Notes: generated from the sequence alone by a model not told the origin. 64,000 nt of DNA from Desulfurivibrio alkaliphilus AHT 2 (GCF_000092205.1 NC_014216.1:62001-126000); one strand, 5' to 3'. Shown: positions 1 through 9,900, numbered from the stretch's first letter. Translations and numbers: made by a program.

Positions 1-2949
1 GCGCAGCCGTTCCTCCAGTTCCTCTTCCAGTTGCTGTTGCGGGCTGGGGGCTTCGGGATCTTTACGATCCGGCCGATCCAGCGGTACGCCCAGCAGATCT
101 TCCAGCGCTCGCCGGCCCTCCTGTTGCAGCCGATCCTGCAGTCGCCGCAGGTTTTCCTGCAGTTTGGCCTGGGCGGCGCCGTCCAGAGAGGGGCGGAAGG
201 TGGGATTCTCGAAAGTGCCGCTGATCCTGATGGGCACCACCAACCCTTGCAGGGCGTCCAGCTCCGCTCCCTCCTGGCCTTCGGCGGTGGCCACCACGGC
301 GGCGGTGAGCAGATAGTCGATCTCTTCGCTGACCAGGTTGGCCGTTCCTTCGCCGGTTACCCTTAGCAGGGGAGACATCATGCGCAGATCCTGGTTGCTG
401 ACCAGGCCGTTGGTAATCCTGGCGCTGCCGCTAAGGGTGGTAAAGTCGGTGACCGCCTGCTCATCGGCGGCAAAGGTGCGCCGCTCGATCAGGGCCGTGG
501 TCTGCCGCAACAGCCGGCCGAGATTGATCCCTACCACCTCGCCGTCCTGGAAGCTGAGCTCGGCCTTGCCGTTGAGGTTGGCCTTGAATTCGTCAAGCTC
601 GTTACCCCGGGTGGTGAGCTCGTAACTGATATCCGCCCGGCCCCGGATTTTTTCCTGTTCCTGGGTCAAATCGCGCAGCAGCGGCCCAATGCGGACCCCC
701 CGCAAACGGTTGGTGGTTTGCAGCTGCGGCTGTTCACCACGGGCATCGATGTTGATGGTGCTGTCCATCTCGCCCTGGTACAGCGCTGCTTGCAGCGGGG
801 CGACCCGGATCTCGCCGTCCCGGGCCCTGGCTTGCATCATAAAATTGCTGACCCGCAAACCGCTTACTTTCAACTCGCCGACCTTCAACTCACCCTCAAG
901 GAGCAACTCGCGCAGCAGTTCCACCGGCAGCAGGGCGGTGCCCGCGGCGGCGGTTTCCGGGGTTACCGGCTGCTCTTCGCTTTCCGGCGGCAGGTAGCGA
1001 TCAAGGTCGATGGCGTCCACTTCGATCTTGAAGGCCAGGTCCTGCCGGGCAAGATCGTGCACCGTCACTTCACCCCCGATACTGGTGTCGTCCAAGACCA
1101 GGCGCAGGGGTTTAACGGTGAACCGCTCCGGGGTGCCGTCGATTTCAGCCTTGAGTTGCAGGCTGGTCAGGGTTCGTGGGTCGGCGGTGTCCGGCAGTTC
1201 CACCTCCAGGATGGGCAGTAGCTGGCGGGGGTTGAAAGGGGCCAGGGAAAGGGCCAGCTTAAAGTCCGGCTCAGAAAGAAGATTCCGGGCCGCCAGGTCC
1301 ATTTGGGCCTCCAGCCCCAAGATGGCGGCTGAAAGATTGTCGATGCTCAGGCGTTGAAGGTCTGGCTCGGCGGAGAACCCGGTGCTCAGGTTGAAGGAGT
1401 GGCGGCGGGCGGCGGCAATCCGGTCGGCCAGCGCCCAGAGTTCGGCCCCGGGTGGCGGGCCGTCGTCGGTCTGGGCGGTGGGCCCGCCCTGGAAGGCACT
1501 GGCGACCTTGAGCAGCAGCGGCAGGTCGCGACCGGCCAGCCTGGCCTGGCCGTCGAGGGCGGGCAGTTCGGCGTCCAGCTTGCTTACTCGCCCGTTTACG
1601 GTAAGCTCGGTGGCCAGCGCCCGCAGGTGCAGGTGGGGGACGACGATGTCGGCCCCTTCGCTGTTGAAGGTGGCCTCGGCCAGCAGGCCCCGGTCACGCA
1701 GGCCGGCCAGTGCCCTGCTCAGGGCTTGCTGATCGGCCCCGGGCTGCAAACGGGCGGCGATGGCCAGCAGGGCCGGCAAGTCTGACCCTTCGGCCCGGAT
1801 ACCCCCCAGAACCTCGGGCTGGTCGGAATAAATGTTGTCTGCCTCCAGGCGCCCGCGCACCGTGGTGCCCAGCAGCTTGGCTGTAAGCTTGGGCACCATG
1901 ATCCGGCCCTGTTGCGGGTCGACGGTGAACTCGGTGGCCAGGTTGATGCTGCGGTCCTGCACGGCGGTAAGCTGGCGGCCCAGGGGCGAGTCGAAAACCT
2001 CCAGCAGTTCCACCAGGTCGGCGACCTCCACGGTGACTTCGCCCTGGCAGCCGGGAATTCCGGCCTCCAGGTCATGCATGGCCAATTGGGCCTGCACCAG
2101 GGTGCCCAGCCCTTGCAGGCGGAAATCTTCAAGCTTGGCCCGGCTGGTTTCGGTGTCCAGATTGAGCAGGGTGTGCAGGGTCATGGTGGTCTGTTCGCCG
2201 GGTACCGTGGGGCCGCTGAAGGTGGCGGCCGCCTGCAGCGGTTTAATGGCATAGCGACCGGCGTTGAGGTCATAAAGCAGGGTGGCCTGGGCGTTGGCGG
2301 CCACTTCCAGTTCCGGCTGGTTGCTGGCGGCGGTGAACTCCAGTTCCAGTTGCATGGGTTCGCCGAATTGCAGGGCGCCCACCGTCAGGCGCAGGTCGCT
2401 GATATGGGCCTGCTGGCCGCTGGCCTGGTCGTACCAGTTGACGTTGACCCGGTCAATCTGGATGCCGCCCAGGGCCAGGGCGGCAAAGGGCAGCCCGGCG
2501 CCCGGGTCCTTTTTTTTGTGGGGCCTGGCAGCCGGGGCGGGGTCGGGTTCGGCGGCCAGGTCTTCCCAGTTGCCGATGCCCTCCTGGTTGCGCTCCAGGT
2601 TTAACTGCAGGCCGGCAACCTGCAAGGTTTGCAGGTGAACCTCGGAGCGGCGCAGGGGCCAGGTGGTTACCGAGAAATGAAAGCTCTCCAGGTGGAAGAA
2701 GGGTTCCCGGTCAAAGCCCGGCGCATTACCCAGGCTCAGGGGCCCCCCTTTAAGGTAGAGTTCGGGCCACAGGCCCCACTCAAAATCGCCTTCAATGCTG
2801 AGGGTGCGCCCGGTCTGGTCGTAAACCACCTGGGCGATGCGGTCATGGTGGCGGTTGATGTCGATCAGGTGAACCGCCGCCACCAGGCCGACAATTAGCA
2901 GCAGGATGAGCGAGATCAGGGTGATCAGGGTAATTTTAATAATCTTCAT
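1..2949 (-). CDS. AsmA-family protein, C-terminus beyond window
   Basis: The minus-strand frame starting at the ATG at 2947-2949 is open for all 983 codons to the window edge, so this is one very large gene truncated at position 1. The N-terminus (MKIIKITLITLISLILLL) is a single membrane anchor, followed by a long periplasmic region. That region alternates hydrophobic beta-strand-like stretches and ends with an AsmA-type C-terminal segment (NGKAELSFQDGEVVGINLGR near residue 810). AsmA-like proteins are bridge-like envelope proteins linked to outer-membrane biogenesis and phospholipid transport. The last visible residues are rich in Glu and Gln (QQQLEEELEERLR), suggesting a coiled-coil end. 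No closer family assignment is possible without the missing C-terminus. Confidence 0.85.
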   Translation of the reverse strand, partial: MKIIKITLITLISLILLLIVGLVAAVHLIDINRHHDRIAQVVYDQTGRTLSIEGDFEWGLWPELYLKGGPLSLGNAPGFDREPFFHLESFHFSVTTWPLRRSEVHLQTLQVAGLQLNLERNQEGIGNWEDLAAEPDPAPAARPHKKKDPGAGLPFAALALGGIQIDRVNVNWYDQASGQQAHISDLRLTVGALQFGEPMQLELEFTAASNQPELEVAANAQATLLYDLNAGRYAIKPLQAAATFSGPTVPGEQTTMTLHTLLNLDTETSRAKLEDFRLQGLGTLVQAQLAMHDLEAGIPGCQGEVTVEVADLVELLEVFDSPLGRQLTAVQDRSINLATEFTVDPQQGRIMVPKLTAKLLGTTVRGRLEADNIYSDQPEVLGGIRAEGSDLPALLAIAARLQPGADQQALSRALAGLRDRGLLAEATFNSEGADIVVPHLHLRALATELTVNGRVSKLDAELPALDGQARLAGRDLPLLLKVASAFQGGPTAQTDDGPPPGAELWALADRIAAARRHSFNLSTGFSAEPDLQRLSIDNLSAAILGLEAQMDLAARNLLSEPDFKLALSLAPFNPRQLLPILEVELPDTADPRTLTSLQLKAEIDGTPERFTVKPLRLVLDDTSIGGEVTVHDLARQDLAFKIEVDAIDLDRYLPPESEEQPVTPETAAAGTALLPVELLRELLLEGELKVGELKVSGLRVSNFMMQARARDGEIRVAPLQAALYQGEMDSTINIDARGEQPQLQTTNRLRGVRIGPLLRDLTQEQEKIRGRADISYELTTRGNELDEFKANLNGKAELSFQDGEVVGINLGRLLRQTTALIERRTFAADEQAVTDFTTLSGSARITNGLVSNQDLRMMSPLLRVTGEGTANLVSEEIDYLLTAAVVATAEGQEGAELDALQGLVVPIRISGTFENPTFRPSLDGAAQAKLQENLRRLQDRLQQEGRRALEDLLGVPLDRPDRKDPEAPSPQQQLEEELEERLR

Positions 2950-2992
2950 GACTGTGGCTTCCCGGCAAAGTGAGCTGTTGGTTGGGATGAGC

Positions 2993-3143
2993 GTACCCGT
3001 TCTCCAGGGGTACTAAACTGTCGGTCTAACGTGCCGTAAGCGTTCAGCAGTGCCGCAGGTTCGGGCAAGCAGCCAGGCGCAGCGTCCCCCCTGTACGTAA
3101 GCCTGGCTGATCGCCCGAAGATGCGGTGCTGCTGAACGCTTAC
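2993..3143 (+). mobile_element. 151-bp fold-back MITE, copy 1 (IS66-like ends)
   Basis: A complete 151-bp element is flanked by a perfect 8-bp direct repeat, GGATGAGC at 2985-2992 and 3144-3151. The 43-bp left part begins GTACCCGTTCTCC, a diverged version of the GTAAGCGTTCACC seen in copy 31393. The 108-bp core (3036-3143) is a long imperfect palindrome from GTAAGCGTTCAGCAG to CTGCTGAACGCTTAC. It lies between the divergent asmA-like and SprA-related genes. GTAA-type ends with 8-bp duplications are typical of IS66-family elements; that assignment is inference because no transposase is present. Confidence 0.9.
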
Positions 3144-3347
3144 GGATGAGCTTGGCGGCTGCGGATCAATAGCAGCTATAATATCATATTATGTTTGAAT
3201 TGATAAACGCTCAAAATCAATGCGGGGGAGGGGTAAAAAAATAAAAAAATAAATTTAAGTTCTTTGTGGGATTGGCCGATGAGAAGGATACCGACTGCCG
3301 CGCAAATCGCGGTGATTGCGGTTCGAACACCAGAGACCAAGGCTGCC

Positions 3348-4460
3348 ATGAATCTTAATGCCATACTTTCAGGAATCTCTGCCTGGCCGGTGAAACCGGC
3401 CGGTGGCGGGGCCCCGGGGATCAAGCCGTCGGAGGCGGCCCAAGACCGTGGACCGTCCGCCGGCGGAGATATCTTTGAACAGGGGCAGTGGTGGAAAAAT
3501 CGGGCCATGGCCCGGGTTGACGCCGTCTCGGCCGGGGCCTGCAGTTGCGGTAGCTGTACCTCCTGCGGGGTTAGGGCCTATGGCGCCTTTGCTCGCGGCG
3601 GGCCGGGGCCGGTGGCCGGCGCCGCTGTTGCCGGCCAGACGGTCGCTGCCGTCGGTGGCTTGCCGCCGGCCAATGCCGGGGAGGCGGTCAGGGAAAACTC
3701 GTCTGCTCCTGCCGCCGAGGAGTCCAACCGGGTAGCGCCCGGTTACTTCCCTTATCCTTTTGCCGGTGAAGCGGGTGCCGCTGGCCGCAATGAGGGTGGT
3801 CCGCTCAATCCTCTGGCCCCGGCTGCCGGCGGCGAGCGGGCGCAGGCGGTTGAGCCCGCCGTTGAACCCACCGTGCAGCGGGAAGCGGGCCAGGCTTTGG
3901 TGCAGGAACTCAGCCGGGAGGAAAAGCTGGAGGTGGCCCGCCTGCAGCAGCTGGACAGCCAGGTTAAGGCCCATGAAATGGCCCACCTGGCGGTGGCCGG
4001 CCCCTATGCCCGGGGCGGGGCCAGCTTCACCTATACCACCGGCCCCGACGGCAAGAAGTATGCGGTGGGCGGTGAGGTAAGTATCGACACCTCCAGGGAG
4101 CCCAGCCCCGAGGCCACCATTCGTAAAATGCGCATTATCCGGGCCGCCGCCCTGGCCCCCGCCGACCCTTCGCCCCAGGACCGCAAAGTGGCTGCCCAGG
4201 CCGACGCCGCCATGACCGAGGCCCGTCGCGAACTGGAGATGATCCGGCTTGAGCAGCAGAGGGAAGCCGCTCGCCACGAGTTGGATATGCGTTTTATCGG
4301 CGCCGGTGAGGGCGGGTTGGACCCGGCTGCAGATAATGAACCCGAGGCAGCCACTTACACCCCGCCTTTCGGTCCCGCCTCGCCGGTTGCCGCCCGCCGG
4401 GCCGCTGCCGCCCTGGCAGCCTTTGATCAAGCCGCCCCTCAGTTGCAAGTGCGAGCATAA
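3348..4460 (+). CDS. SprA-related family protein, putative metallopeptidase
   Basis: The C-terminal half carries the SprA-related signature: an HEMAH motif at about residues 209-213, then a Gly-rich stretch (YARGGASFTYTTGPDGK), VGGEVSIDTS and a conserved helical tail. HExxH-type histidines suggest zinc binding, but activity is not established for this family. The N-terminal 200 residues are low-complexity Ala/Gly/Pro with a small Cys patch (CSCGSCTSCG). An upstream in-frame start at 3264 is possible. The ATG at 3348 was chosen because MNLNAILS resembles family N-termini and has AAGGC upstream. The start is the least certain part. Confidence 0.75.
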   Translation: MNLNAILSGISAWPVKPAGGGAPGIKPSEAAQDRGPSAGGDIFEQGQWWKNRAMARVDAVSAGACSCGSCTSCGVRAYGAFARGGPGPVAGAAVAGQTVAAVGGLPPANAGEAVRENSSAPAAEESNRVAPGYFPYPFAGEAGAAGRNEGGPLNPLAPAAGGERAQAVEPAVEPTVQREAGQALVQELSREEKLEVARLQQLDSQVKAHEMAHLAVAGPYARGGASFTYTTGPDGKKYAVGGEVSIDTSREPSPEATIRKMRIIRAAALAPADPSPQDRKVAAQADAAMTEARRELEMIRLEQQREAARHELDMRFIGAGEGGLDPAADNEPEAATYTPPFGPASPVAARRAAAALAAFDQAAPQLQVRA

Positions 4461-4633
4461 ATCCCCGTGACCGCTTACTCCTTGGAAGATCGTCACGCAG
4501 GGGGGCCGTGATCAGTTACGTCCCTCCGGTAGTAGCTTGATCACCGGGTGCTCCATCGGCGGTTAAGCTGTTTTTTTGTTCTTGCCTTCCTTTTTTCTGT
4601 TGTTATAGAATGATGGTTCCATAGATGTGGTGC

Positions 4634-4671
4634 CTGGTCGCCCCGAAGGTACGGTGCTGCTGAACGGTTGC
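4634..4671 (+). repeat. right-end remnant of the fold-back element
   Basis: CTGGTCGCCCCGAAGG followed by ACGGTGCTGCTGAACGG matches the right half of the core repeat (CTGATCGCCCGAAGATGCGGTGCTGCTGAACGC) with several changes. No matching left half is visible in 4461-4633, so this is a decayed fragment. The rest of the 4461-4703 gap shows no gene. Confidence 0.6.
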
Positions 4672-4703
4672 TTTATTGTCACACCCATGCAGGAGCCTGG
4701 ATC

Positions 4704-5357
4704 ATGAAGTTGCGTCGTGTCACTTCCCTTACCGCGCTGGTCAGTTTTGTCTTGTTAATGATCACCAGCGTGGTGCTGTACATTGTTCCCACCGGCCGGG
4801 TGGCCCACTGGGCCGACTGGCAACTGCTGTGGCTGAGCAAGTCGCAGTGGGAGGACCTGCACTTAAACCTGGGCATCCTCTTTCTGCTCAGCATTTTTCT
4901 CCATATCTATTACAACTGGCAGCCCATCACCGCCTACCTCAAGGATCGGCTCGGGCGGTTGCGGGTGTTTAACGGCAACTTCTGCCTGGCCCTGCTGATC
5001 AGTCTGGTGGTTGGCGTGGGGACCTACCTGGAGGTGCCGCCTTTTGTCAATATCATCCAGCTGAGCGACACCTTCAAGGAGCGGGCGGAGGAAAAATACG
5101 GGGAGCCACCGTACGGCCATGCCGAGCTTTCCACCCTGGCGGAGTTTGCCTCCCGGTTGCGTTATGATCTGCCCCAGGTCAAGGAGGCGCTGCGGAAAGG
5201 CGGCATGGAGTTTGACGATGAACAGCAGACCGTCCTGGCCATCGCGCAGGCCAACCGGGTCTCTCCCCAGCAGCTTTTCCAGCTGATTAAAGCCGAGGTG
5301 GTCAGCGACCGGGACGGCAGCCCCGGACCGCCTCGCCGGGGTCAAGCGGCCGAGTGA
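4704..5357 (+). CDS. DUF4405-domain membrane protein
   Basis: A 217-residue protein with at least three hydrophobic segments: residues about 8-30 (TALVSFVLLMITSVVLYIV), 52-72 (LNLGILFLLSIFLHIYY) and 92-112 (LALLISLVVGVGTYLEV). Histidines lie near the membrane segments (HWADW, LHLNLG, LHIYY), a layout shared with cytochrome-b-like DUF4405 proteins that may bind heme. The C-terminal 100 residues are soluble. The start at 4704 has AGGAG eight bases upstream; an earlier in-frame start at 4668 lies in repeat-derived sequence and is less likely. Its 3' end overlaps the convergent EamA gene by 56 bp. Heme binding is inference. Confidence 0.7.
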   Translation: MKLRRVTSLTALVSFVLLMITSVVLYIVPTGRVAHWADWQLLWLSKSQWEDLHLNLGILFLLSIFLHIYYNWQPITAYLKDRLGRLRVFNGNFCLALLISLVVGVGTYLEVPPFVNIIQLSDTFKERAEEKYGEPPYGHAELSTLAEFASRLRYDLPQVKEALRKGGMEFDDEQQTVLAIAQANRVSPQQLFQLIKAEVVSDRDGSPGPPRRGQAAE

Positions 5358-6213
5358 TCAGCATCCCCCCGGTCAGAATCGGCAGAATGCCGGCCACCTG
5401 CCAGCCGCCGGGCACTTCCTGCAGGATGAAAAAGGCAAACAGCATGGTAAACAGCGGCGAGAGCGCGGTCATGGCACTGATTTTGGTCACGCTGAGCCGG
5501 TGCAGGGCCTCGATCCAGTAGATTTTGGAGAGCCCCATCAGGAACACCCCATTGAGGGCCACCAGCCACCAGGTGGCCTGCAGGTCGGCAAGGGCGGGCG
5601 GGTTGGCGTAAGCCCAGGCCAGCAGCAGCACCACCGGCAGGCTGGTGACGGTGCGGACAAAGAGCAGGGTGGTGGCATGTACATGCCGCCGGGCCCGCTG
5701 CTGGTAGCGGTTGCCGATGGGCGCCACCATGGCCGCCAGCAGCACCAGCAGATCTCCTTTGTTGAGTCCGGCTTCGCCGGGGAAAAGTACCAGGAAGGCG
5801 CCCAGGCTCATCAGGGCGGCGCCGGCCAGGTGGGGCGGGCTCATCTTTTCGCCCTGCAGCAGATTGAAATAGAGAAAGGCGAAAAAGACCTGCAGAAAGA
5901 GGATCAGGGCGGCATTACCGGCGGTGGTGTGCGCCAGCCCGGTAAAGAGCAGAACAAACAGCAGCATGATGTAAAACGACGACCAGGCCAGATCTTTCCA
6001 GGCCCGCCGGTTGCCAAGCTCCCGCCAGAGGTTGCTCCCCAGCCGCTTGCTCATCAGTAGCCCGAAAAAAACTGCGGCCACCGCCAGGGTCAGTCCCATG
6101 GACCACAGGGGGGCCAGGTAGGGGTAAGTCAGCAGGGTGACGATGGGGAACCAGCCCCAGAGAAACTCCTCGGCCAGCAGGTAAAGCTCGCCCTTGCGCT
6201 GCTCGCTGATCAT
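5302..6213 (-). CDS. EamA/DMT-superfamily transporter
   Basis: A 303-residue, ten-helix integral membrane protein with the two EamA repeats of the drug/metabolite transporter superfamily. The first spans about residues 10-140 and the second 150-290 (LSVTKISAMTALSPLFTMLFAF is typical of the second repeat). Substrate cannot be read from sequence. The start MISEQRKGEL at 6211-6213 was preferred over an upstream in-frame start at 6288, which would run into the neighbouring gene. The gene ends inside the convergent DUF4405 gene. Confidence 0.8.
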   Translation of the reverse strand: MISEQRKGELYLLAEEFLWGWFPIVTLLTYPYLAPLWSMGLTLAVAAVFFGLLMSKRLGSNLWRELGNRRAWKDLAWSSFYIMLLFVLLFTGLAHTTAGNAALILFLQVFFAFLYFNLLQGEKMSPPHLAGAALMSLGAFLVLFPGEAGLNKGDLLVLLAAMVAPIGNRYQQRARRHVHATTLLFVRTVTSLPVVLLLAWAYANPPALADLQATWWLVALNGVFLMGLSKIYWIEALHRLSVTKISAMTALSPLFTMLFAFFILQEVPGGWQVAGILPILTGGMLITRPLDPGEAVRGCRPGR

Positions 6214-6229
6214 TGTCGAGATGGTGGCG

Positions 6230-7036
6230 TTACCGCGCGCTGCGGCGCCCCAGGTAGTCGCGCATTTCCGGCGGTACCCGCACGACATGGCTTGACTGCC
6301 TGATTTTCCCGGGCTCGGTCTCGCCGTTGAGGTTGATCAGATACAGCCTGCCCGGCCCGCCCCCGTAATGATTGGCCAGATCAATGACCCCGCCGGCCAC
6401 CACCAGGCGGCCGCTGTCCACCCGGTCCCGGTAACGTTCCAGGGCCCGGGAGACCTGGTAATCCACATTGCTTTCCACTTGCCGGACCAGCAGTTTTTGC
6501 ATTTCCTCGGCGCTTTTGCCGGTCGTGGCCAGCAGGCGGGCCAGGGGCGGGTGGAGTTGGTTCAACTCCCGGCGAATAGCCGTTCCCAGATGTTCATAGC
6601 CTTCATTAAATTGTGCGATGGCCTGGTTGTCGGTGTTGCCGGTGATCAACAGGATGGTGCCGTGCAAGCTGCGAACCCCGTAGTCGATGGCGGCGGCGGC
6701 CGGCTCCAGCTGGTTGGCCAGGTTGCGCACCGTATAAATTCCACCCGCTTTCCGTTCCCAGACCATCTCCGGGCTAATGCGGGGGTCCGGGTCGGCCAGC
6801 CAGATCAGATGCGGGGCCTGGGTCAGTTGCCGGCCGGGGTCGGTGGCCTTGATGCCCTGCATGAACTGGCGGTTGCTGCCCATGATGTTGCCCAGCACCG
6901 AATGGGGTGGGGTGCCGGCCCGGATTTTGGGCAGCGCTTCCAGGGTGGGCTGGGAGACCGCAGGGGATAAGGTCAGCAGCAGGCCCAGCAAAATCGTTAA
7001 CAATAAGGAGAACGTGAAGAGCGTGGTTCTGGCCAT
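6230..7036 (-). CDS. secreted beta-carbonic-anhydrase-like protein lacking zinc ligands
   Basis: A signal peptide (MARTTLFTFSLLLTILLGLLL..., cleaved near SPAVSQ) precedes a beta-carbonic-anhydrase fold. The family blocks are recognisable: ADPDPRISPE corresponds to the CxDSRVxPE block, VRNLANQLEPAAAAIDYGV to the RNxAN block, and LITGNTDNQAI to the GHxxCGA block. The zinc ligands Cys, His and Cys appear replaced by Asp, Asn and Asn, while the Asp-x-Arg pair is kept. It is therefore probably not a hydratase and may be a binding or structural derivative. It is followed by the EamA gene on the same strand with a 16-bp gap. The alternative start at 7120 would add a non-secretory leader. Confidence 0.75.
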   Translation of the reverse strand: MARTTLFTFSLLLTILLGLLLTLSPAVSQPTLEALPKIRAGTPPHSVLGNIMGSNRQFMQGIKATDPGRQLTQAPHLIWLADPDPRISPEMVWERKAGGIYTVRNLANQLEPAAAAIDYGVRSLHGTILLITGNTDNQAIAQFNEGYEHLGTAIRRELNQLHPPLARLLATTGKSAEEMQKLLVRQVESNVDYQVSRALERYRDRVDSGRLVVAGGVIDLANHYGGGPGRLYLINLNGETEPGKIRQSSHVVRVPPEMRDYLGRRSAR

Positions 7037-7165
7037 GGCGTTTTTCCCGGGTTGTTTTAAGGTTGAGCCGGACTGAGCGACGTTTGCGACAACTCTACGG
7101 CCAAAAAAGGCAATTGTCAAACCCCGGCCAGGCTGAGGCTAGACAAATATAACCCACTCTTTGCC

Positions 7166-7194
7166 TTGACAAGCTTGGTGGGCGTACTTACCGT
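7166..7194 (+). promoter_or_regulatory. candidate promoter of grpE-dnaK
   Basis: TTGACA at 7166-7171 is followed after 17 bp by TACCGT. The -35 is a perfect match and the -10 is weak. No CIRCE inverted repeat (TTAGCACTC-N9-GAGTGCTAA) is visible in 7037-7253, so HrcA control is not supported. Confidence 0.3.
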
Positions 7195-7253
7195 TCCGGC
7201 AGATTTGAAAATTATCGCAACAATAAGAAAAAACAGGCTTCCCGGAGGAACTT

Positions 7254-7880
7254 GTGAGTATGGAAGAAAAGGAAAAGATGGCAAAGCCCGGAGCCGGACC
7301 GGACGGTGCCGAGGAACTCGGGGCGGCGGCTGGGCCTGCAGGAGCCGGCGAATCGGCAGAAGGGGAGTTGCAGAGCGCGGAGCAGGAGCAGGGCGAGGAA
7401 ACCGATGACCTGCTGGTGCAGTTGAGCGAGGCCCGGAGCGAGGCCCACGACCTGGAAGACCGGATGTTGCGACTGGCCGCCGAGTTTGAAAACTACAAAA
7501 AACGGATGCAGCGGGAACGCGAGTCCGCCTTTAAATATGCCGAGGAGGATCTGCTCAAGGAGCTGCTGCCGGCACTGGATAACCTGGAACGGGCCATCGA
7601 GCAGGGGCATAAAACCAACGACGCCTCCGCCTTGCTGGAAGGGGTGGAGATGACCTACCGGGGGCTGCTGGCCGGGCTGGAGAAATTCGGTCTTAAACCG
7701 CTGGAGAGCAGAGGCCAGGCCTTCGACCCCAACTATCATGAGGCCATGGCCATGGAGGCCAGTGACGAGTTTCCGGCCAACACCGTCATCAGCGAGTTTC
7801 AGCGGGGCTATTTGTACAAGGACCGTCTTATCCGGGCCGCCAAGGTGGTGGTTTCCAACGGTCCGGGAAGCTCGGCCTGA
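7254..7880 (+). CDS. grpE: GrpE nucleotide exchange factor
   Basis: A 208-residue GrpE. A long acidic N-terminus and coiled coil (residues about 55-110, including RMLRLAAEFENYKKRMQRERE) precede the beta-domain with the conserved SRGQAFDPNYHEAMAMEAS and FQRGYLYKDRLIRAAKVVVS. GrpE releases ADP from DnaK in the cytoplasmic Hsp70 cycle. The GTG start at 7254 has GGAGG five bases upstream, better placed than for the ATG at 7260. dnaK follows 100 bp downstream; a small CACGG-TTTCG-CCGTG hairpin lies between them. No hrcA or dnaJ is adjacent. Confidence 0.95.
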   Translation: MSMEEKEKMAKPGAGPDGAEELGAAAGPAGAGESAEGELQSAEQEQGEETDDLLVQLSEARSEAHDLEDRMLRLAAEFENYKKRMQRERESAFKYAEEDLLKELLPALDNLERAIEQGHKTNDASALLEGVEMTYRGLLAGLEKFGLKPLESRGQAFDPNYHEAMAMEASDEFPANTVISEFQRGYLYKDRLIRAAKVVVSNGPGSSA

Positions 7881-7980
7881 GTTTAAAGCAAGGCAAGTAA
7901 CAGCGCACGGTTTCGCCGTGAAATAAATTAAATTGGCCGCCAAGGCCTGGATATTTTTACCATCAAGAGGAGATTTGATC

Positions 7981-9900
7981 ATGGGAAAGATCATTGGAAT
8001 TGATTTGGGAACCACAAACTCGTGTGTGGCGATCATGGAGGGCGGTGACCCCAAGGTTATCACCAACGCCGAAGGCAGCCGCACCACCCCGTCGGTGGTG
8101 GCCTTCAATGATGCCGGGGAGCGGCTGGTGGGCCAGGTGGCCAAGCGCCAGGCGGTGACCAACCCCGACCGCACCCTGTATGCCATCAAACGGTTGATTG
8201 GCCGTAAGTTCACCGATGCCGAGGTGAAAAAGAGCGTTGACATAAGCCCTTTCAAGATCGTTGAAGGCAGTGGCGGGGATGCCGCCGTGGAGGTGGACGG
8301 CAAGGTCTACGCCCCGGCGGAGATCGCCGCCATGGTGCTGGGCAAGATGAAGCAGACCGCCGAGGAGTACCTGGGTGAAAAGGTTACCGATGCGGTGATC
8401 ACCGTGCCGGCTTACTTCAACGACTCCCAGCGCCAGGCCACCAAAGACGCCGGCCAGATCGCCGGCCTTAATGTCCAGCGGATCATCAACGAGCCCACCG
8501 CTGCTTCCCTGGCCTACGGGCTGGACAAGAAGAGCGAGGAAAAGATCGCGGTCTTCGACCTGGGCGGCGGCACCTTCGACGTCTCGATCCTGGAGATCGG
8601 CGACGGGGTCTTCGAGGTCAAGTCCACCCACGGGGATACCTTCCTGGGTGGTGAAGACTTCGACCTGCGGATCGTCAACTGGCTGGCCGACGAGTTCAAG
8701 CGCGACCAGGGCATTGATCTGCGGCAGGACAAGATGGCCCTGCAGCGCCTCAAGGAAGAGGCGGAAAAGGCCAAGATGGAACTCTCTTCCACCATGGAGA
8801 CCAATATCAACCTGCCCTTCATCACCGCCGATGCTTCCGGCCCCAAGCATCTCAACATCAAGTTGAGCCGGAGCAAGCTGGAGTCTTTGGTGGCGGACCT
8901 GATTGACCGCACCGAGGGCCCCTGCCGCACCGCCCTGAAAGACGCCGGGGTCAGCGCCTCCGATGTGGATGAAGTAATCCTGGTGGGCGGCATGACCCGG
9001 ATGCCCAAGGTGCAGGAGAAGGTCAAGGAGATCTTCGGCAAAGAGCCCCACAAGGGGGTTAACCCCGACGAGGTGGTGGCCATCGGCGCCGCCGTCCAGG
9101 GTGGCGTACTTAAAGGCGATGTCAAGGACGTGCTGCTGCTGGATGTCACCCCGCTGTCGCTGGGTATTGAAACCTTGGGCGGAGTGATGACCAAGCTGAT
9201 TGAAAAGAACACCACCATCCCCGCCAAGAAGAGCCAGGTGTTCTCGACGGCGGCGGACAACCAGCCGGCGGTTTCCATCCACGTGTTGCAAGGGGAGCGA
9301 GAGATGGCTTCCGACAACAAGACCATCGGCCGTTTTGACTTGGCCGATATTCCGCCGGCCCCCCGCGGGGTGCCCCAGATCGAGGTCACCTTCGACCTGG
9401 ACGCCAACGGTATTCTCCATGTCTCGGCCAAGGATACGGGCACCGGCAAGGAGCAGTCCATCAAGATCCAGGCCTCCAGCGGTCTTTCCGAGGAGGAGAT
9501 AGAGCGGATGAAAAAGGACGCCGAGAGCCATGCCGAGGAGGACCGCAAGCGCAAGGAACTGGTGGAGGTGCGCAATCAGGCCGACTCCCTGATTTACGCC
9601 TCGGAAAAGAGCCTGCGCGATTTGGGCGACAAGGTGGATGCCGACACCAAGGGCAAGGTGGAAGGCGAGATCGCCAACCTCAAGAAGGCCATGGAAGGCG
9701 ACAGCGTGGATGCCATCAAGCAGAGTATTGAAGCCCTGACCCAGGCCTCCCACAAGCTGGCCGAGATGATGTACTCCCAGGCCGGCGCCCAGCAGGGCGG
9801 TCCTGAGGGCGGGGCCGGCGGCGATGATGCCGGCAGCGCCGGCAAGGCCGACGATGACGTGGTGGATGCCGACTACGAAGAGGTTAAAGACGACAAATAA
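7981..9900 (+). CDS. dnaK: Hsp70 chaperone DnaK
   Basis: A 639-residue full-length Hsp70. The N-terminal ATPase domain starts [18 protein letters not shown] and includes the phosphate-binding [12 protein letters not shown] and [11 protein letters not shown] motifs. The substrate domain begins near residue 390 after [19 protein letters not shown], with a helical lid and the acidic EEV-like tail ([11 protein letters not shown]). The start at 7981 has a GAGGAG ribosome site; the longer frame from 7933 is non-coding leader. It works with GrpE encoded just upstream; its J-protein partner is not in the window. Confidence 0.98.
   Translation: MGKIIGIDLGTTNSCVAIMEGGDPKVITNAEGSRTTPSVVAFNDAGERLVGQVAKRQAVTNPDRTLYAIKRLIGRKFTDAEVKKSVDISPFKIVEGSGGDAAVEVDGKVYAPAEIAAMVLGKMKQTAEEYLGEKVTDAVITVPAYFNDSQRQATKDAGQIAGLNVQRIINEPTAASLAYGLDKKSEEKIAVFDLGGGTFDVSILEIGDGVFEVKSTHGDTFLGGEDFDLRIVNWLADEFKRDQGIDLRQDKMALQRLKEEAEKAKMELSSTMETNINLPFITADASGPKHLNIKLSRSKLESLVADLIDRTEGPCRTALKDAGVSASDVDEVILVGGMTRMPKVQEKVKEIFGKEPHKGVNPDEVVAIGAAVQGGVLKGDVKDVLLLDVTPLSLGIETLGGVMTKLIEKNTTIPAKKSQVFSTAADNQPAVSIHVLQGEREMASDNKTIGRFDLADIPPAPRGVPQIEVTFDLDANGILHVSAKDTGTGKEQSIKIQASSGLSEEEIERMKKDAESHAEEDRKRKELVEVRNQADSLIYASEKSLRDLGDKVDADTKGKVEGEIANLKKAMEGDSVDAIKQSIEALTQASHKLAEMMYSQAGAQQGGPEGGAGGDDAGSAGKADDDVVDADYEEVKDDK

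Noticed and set aside
3036-3143. Fold-back elements as ordinary Rho-independent terminators
   Set aside because: None of the copies has a T tract after the stem on either strand, and three have target duplications, so a mobile origin fits better.
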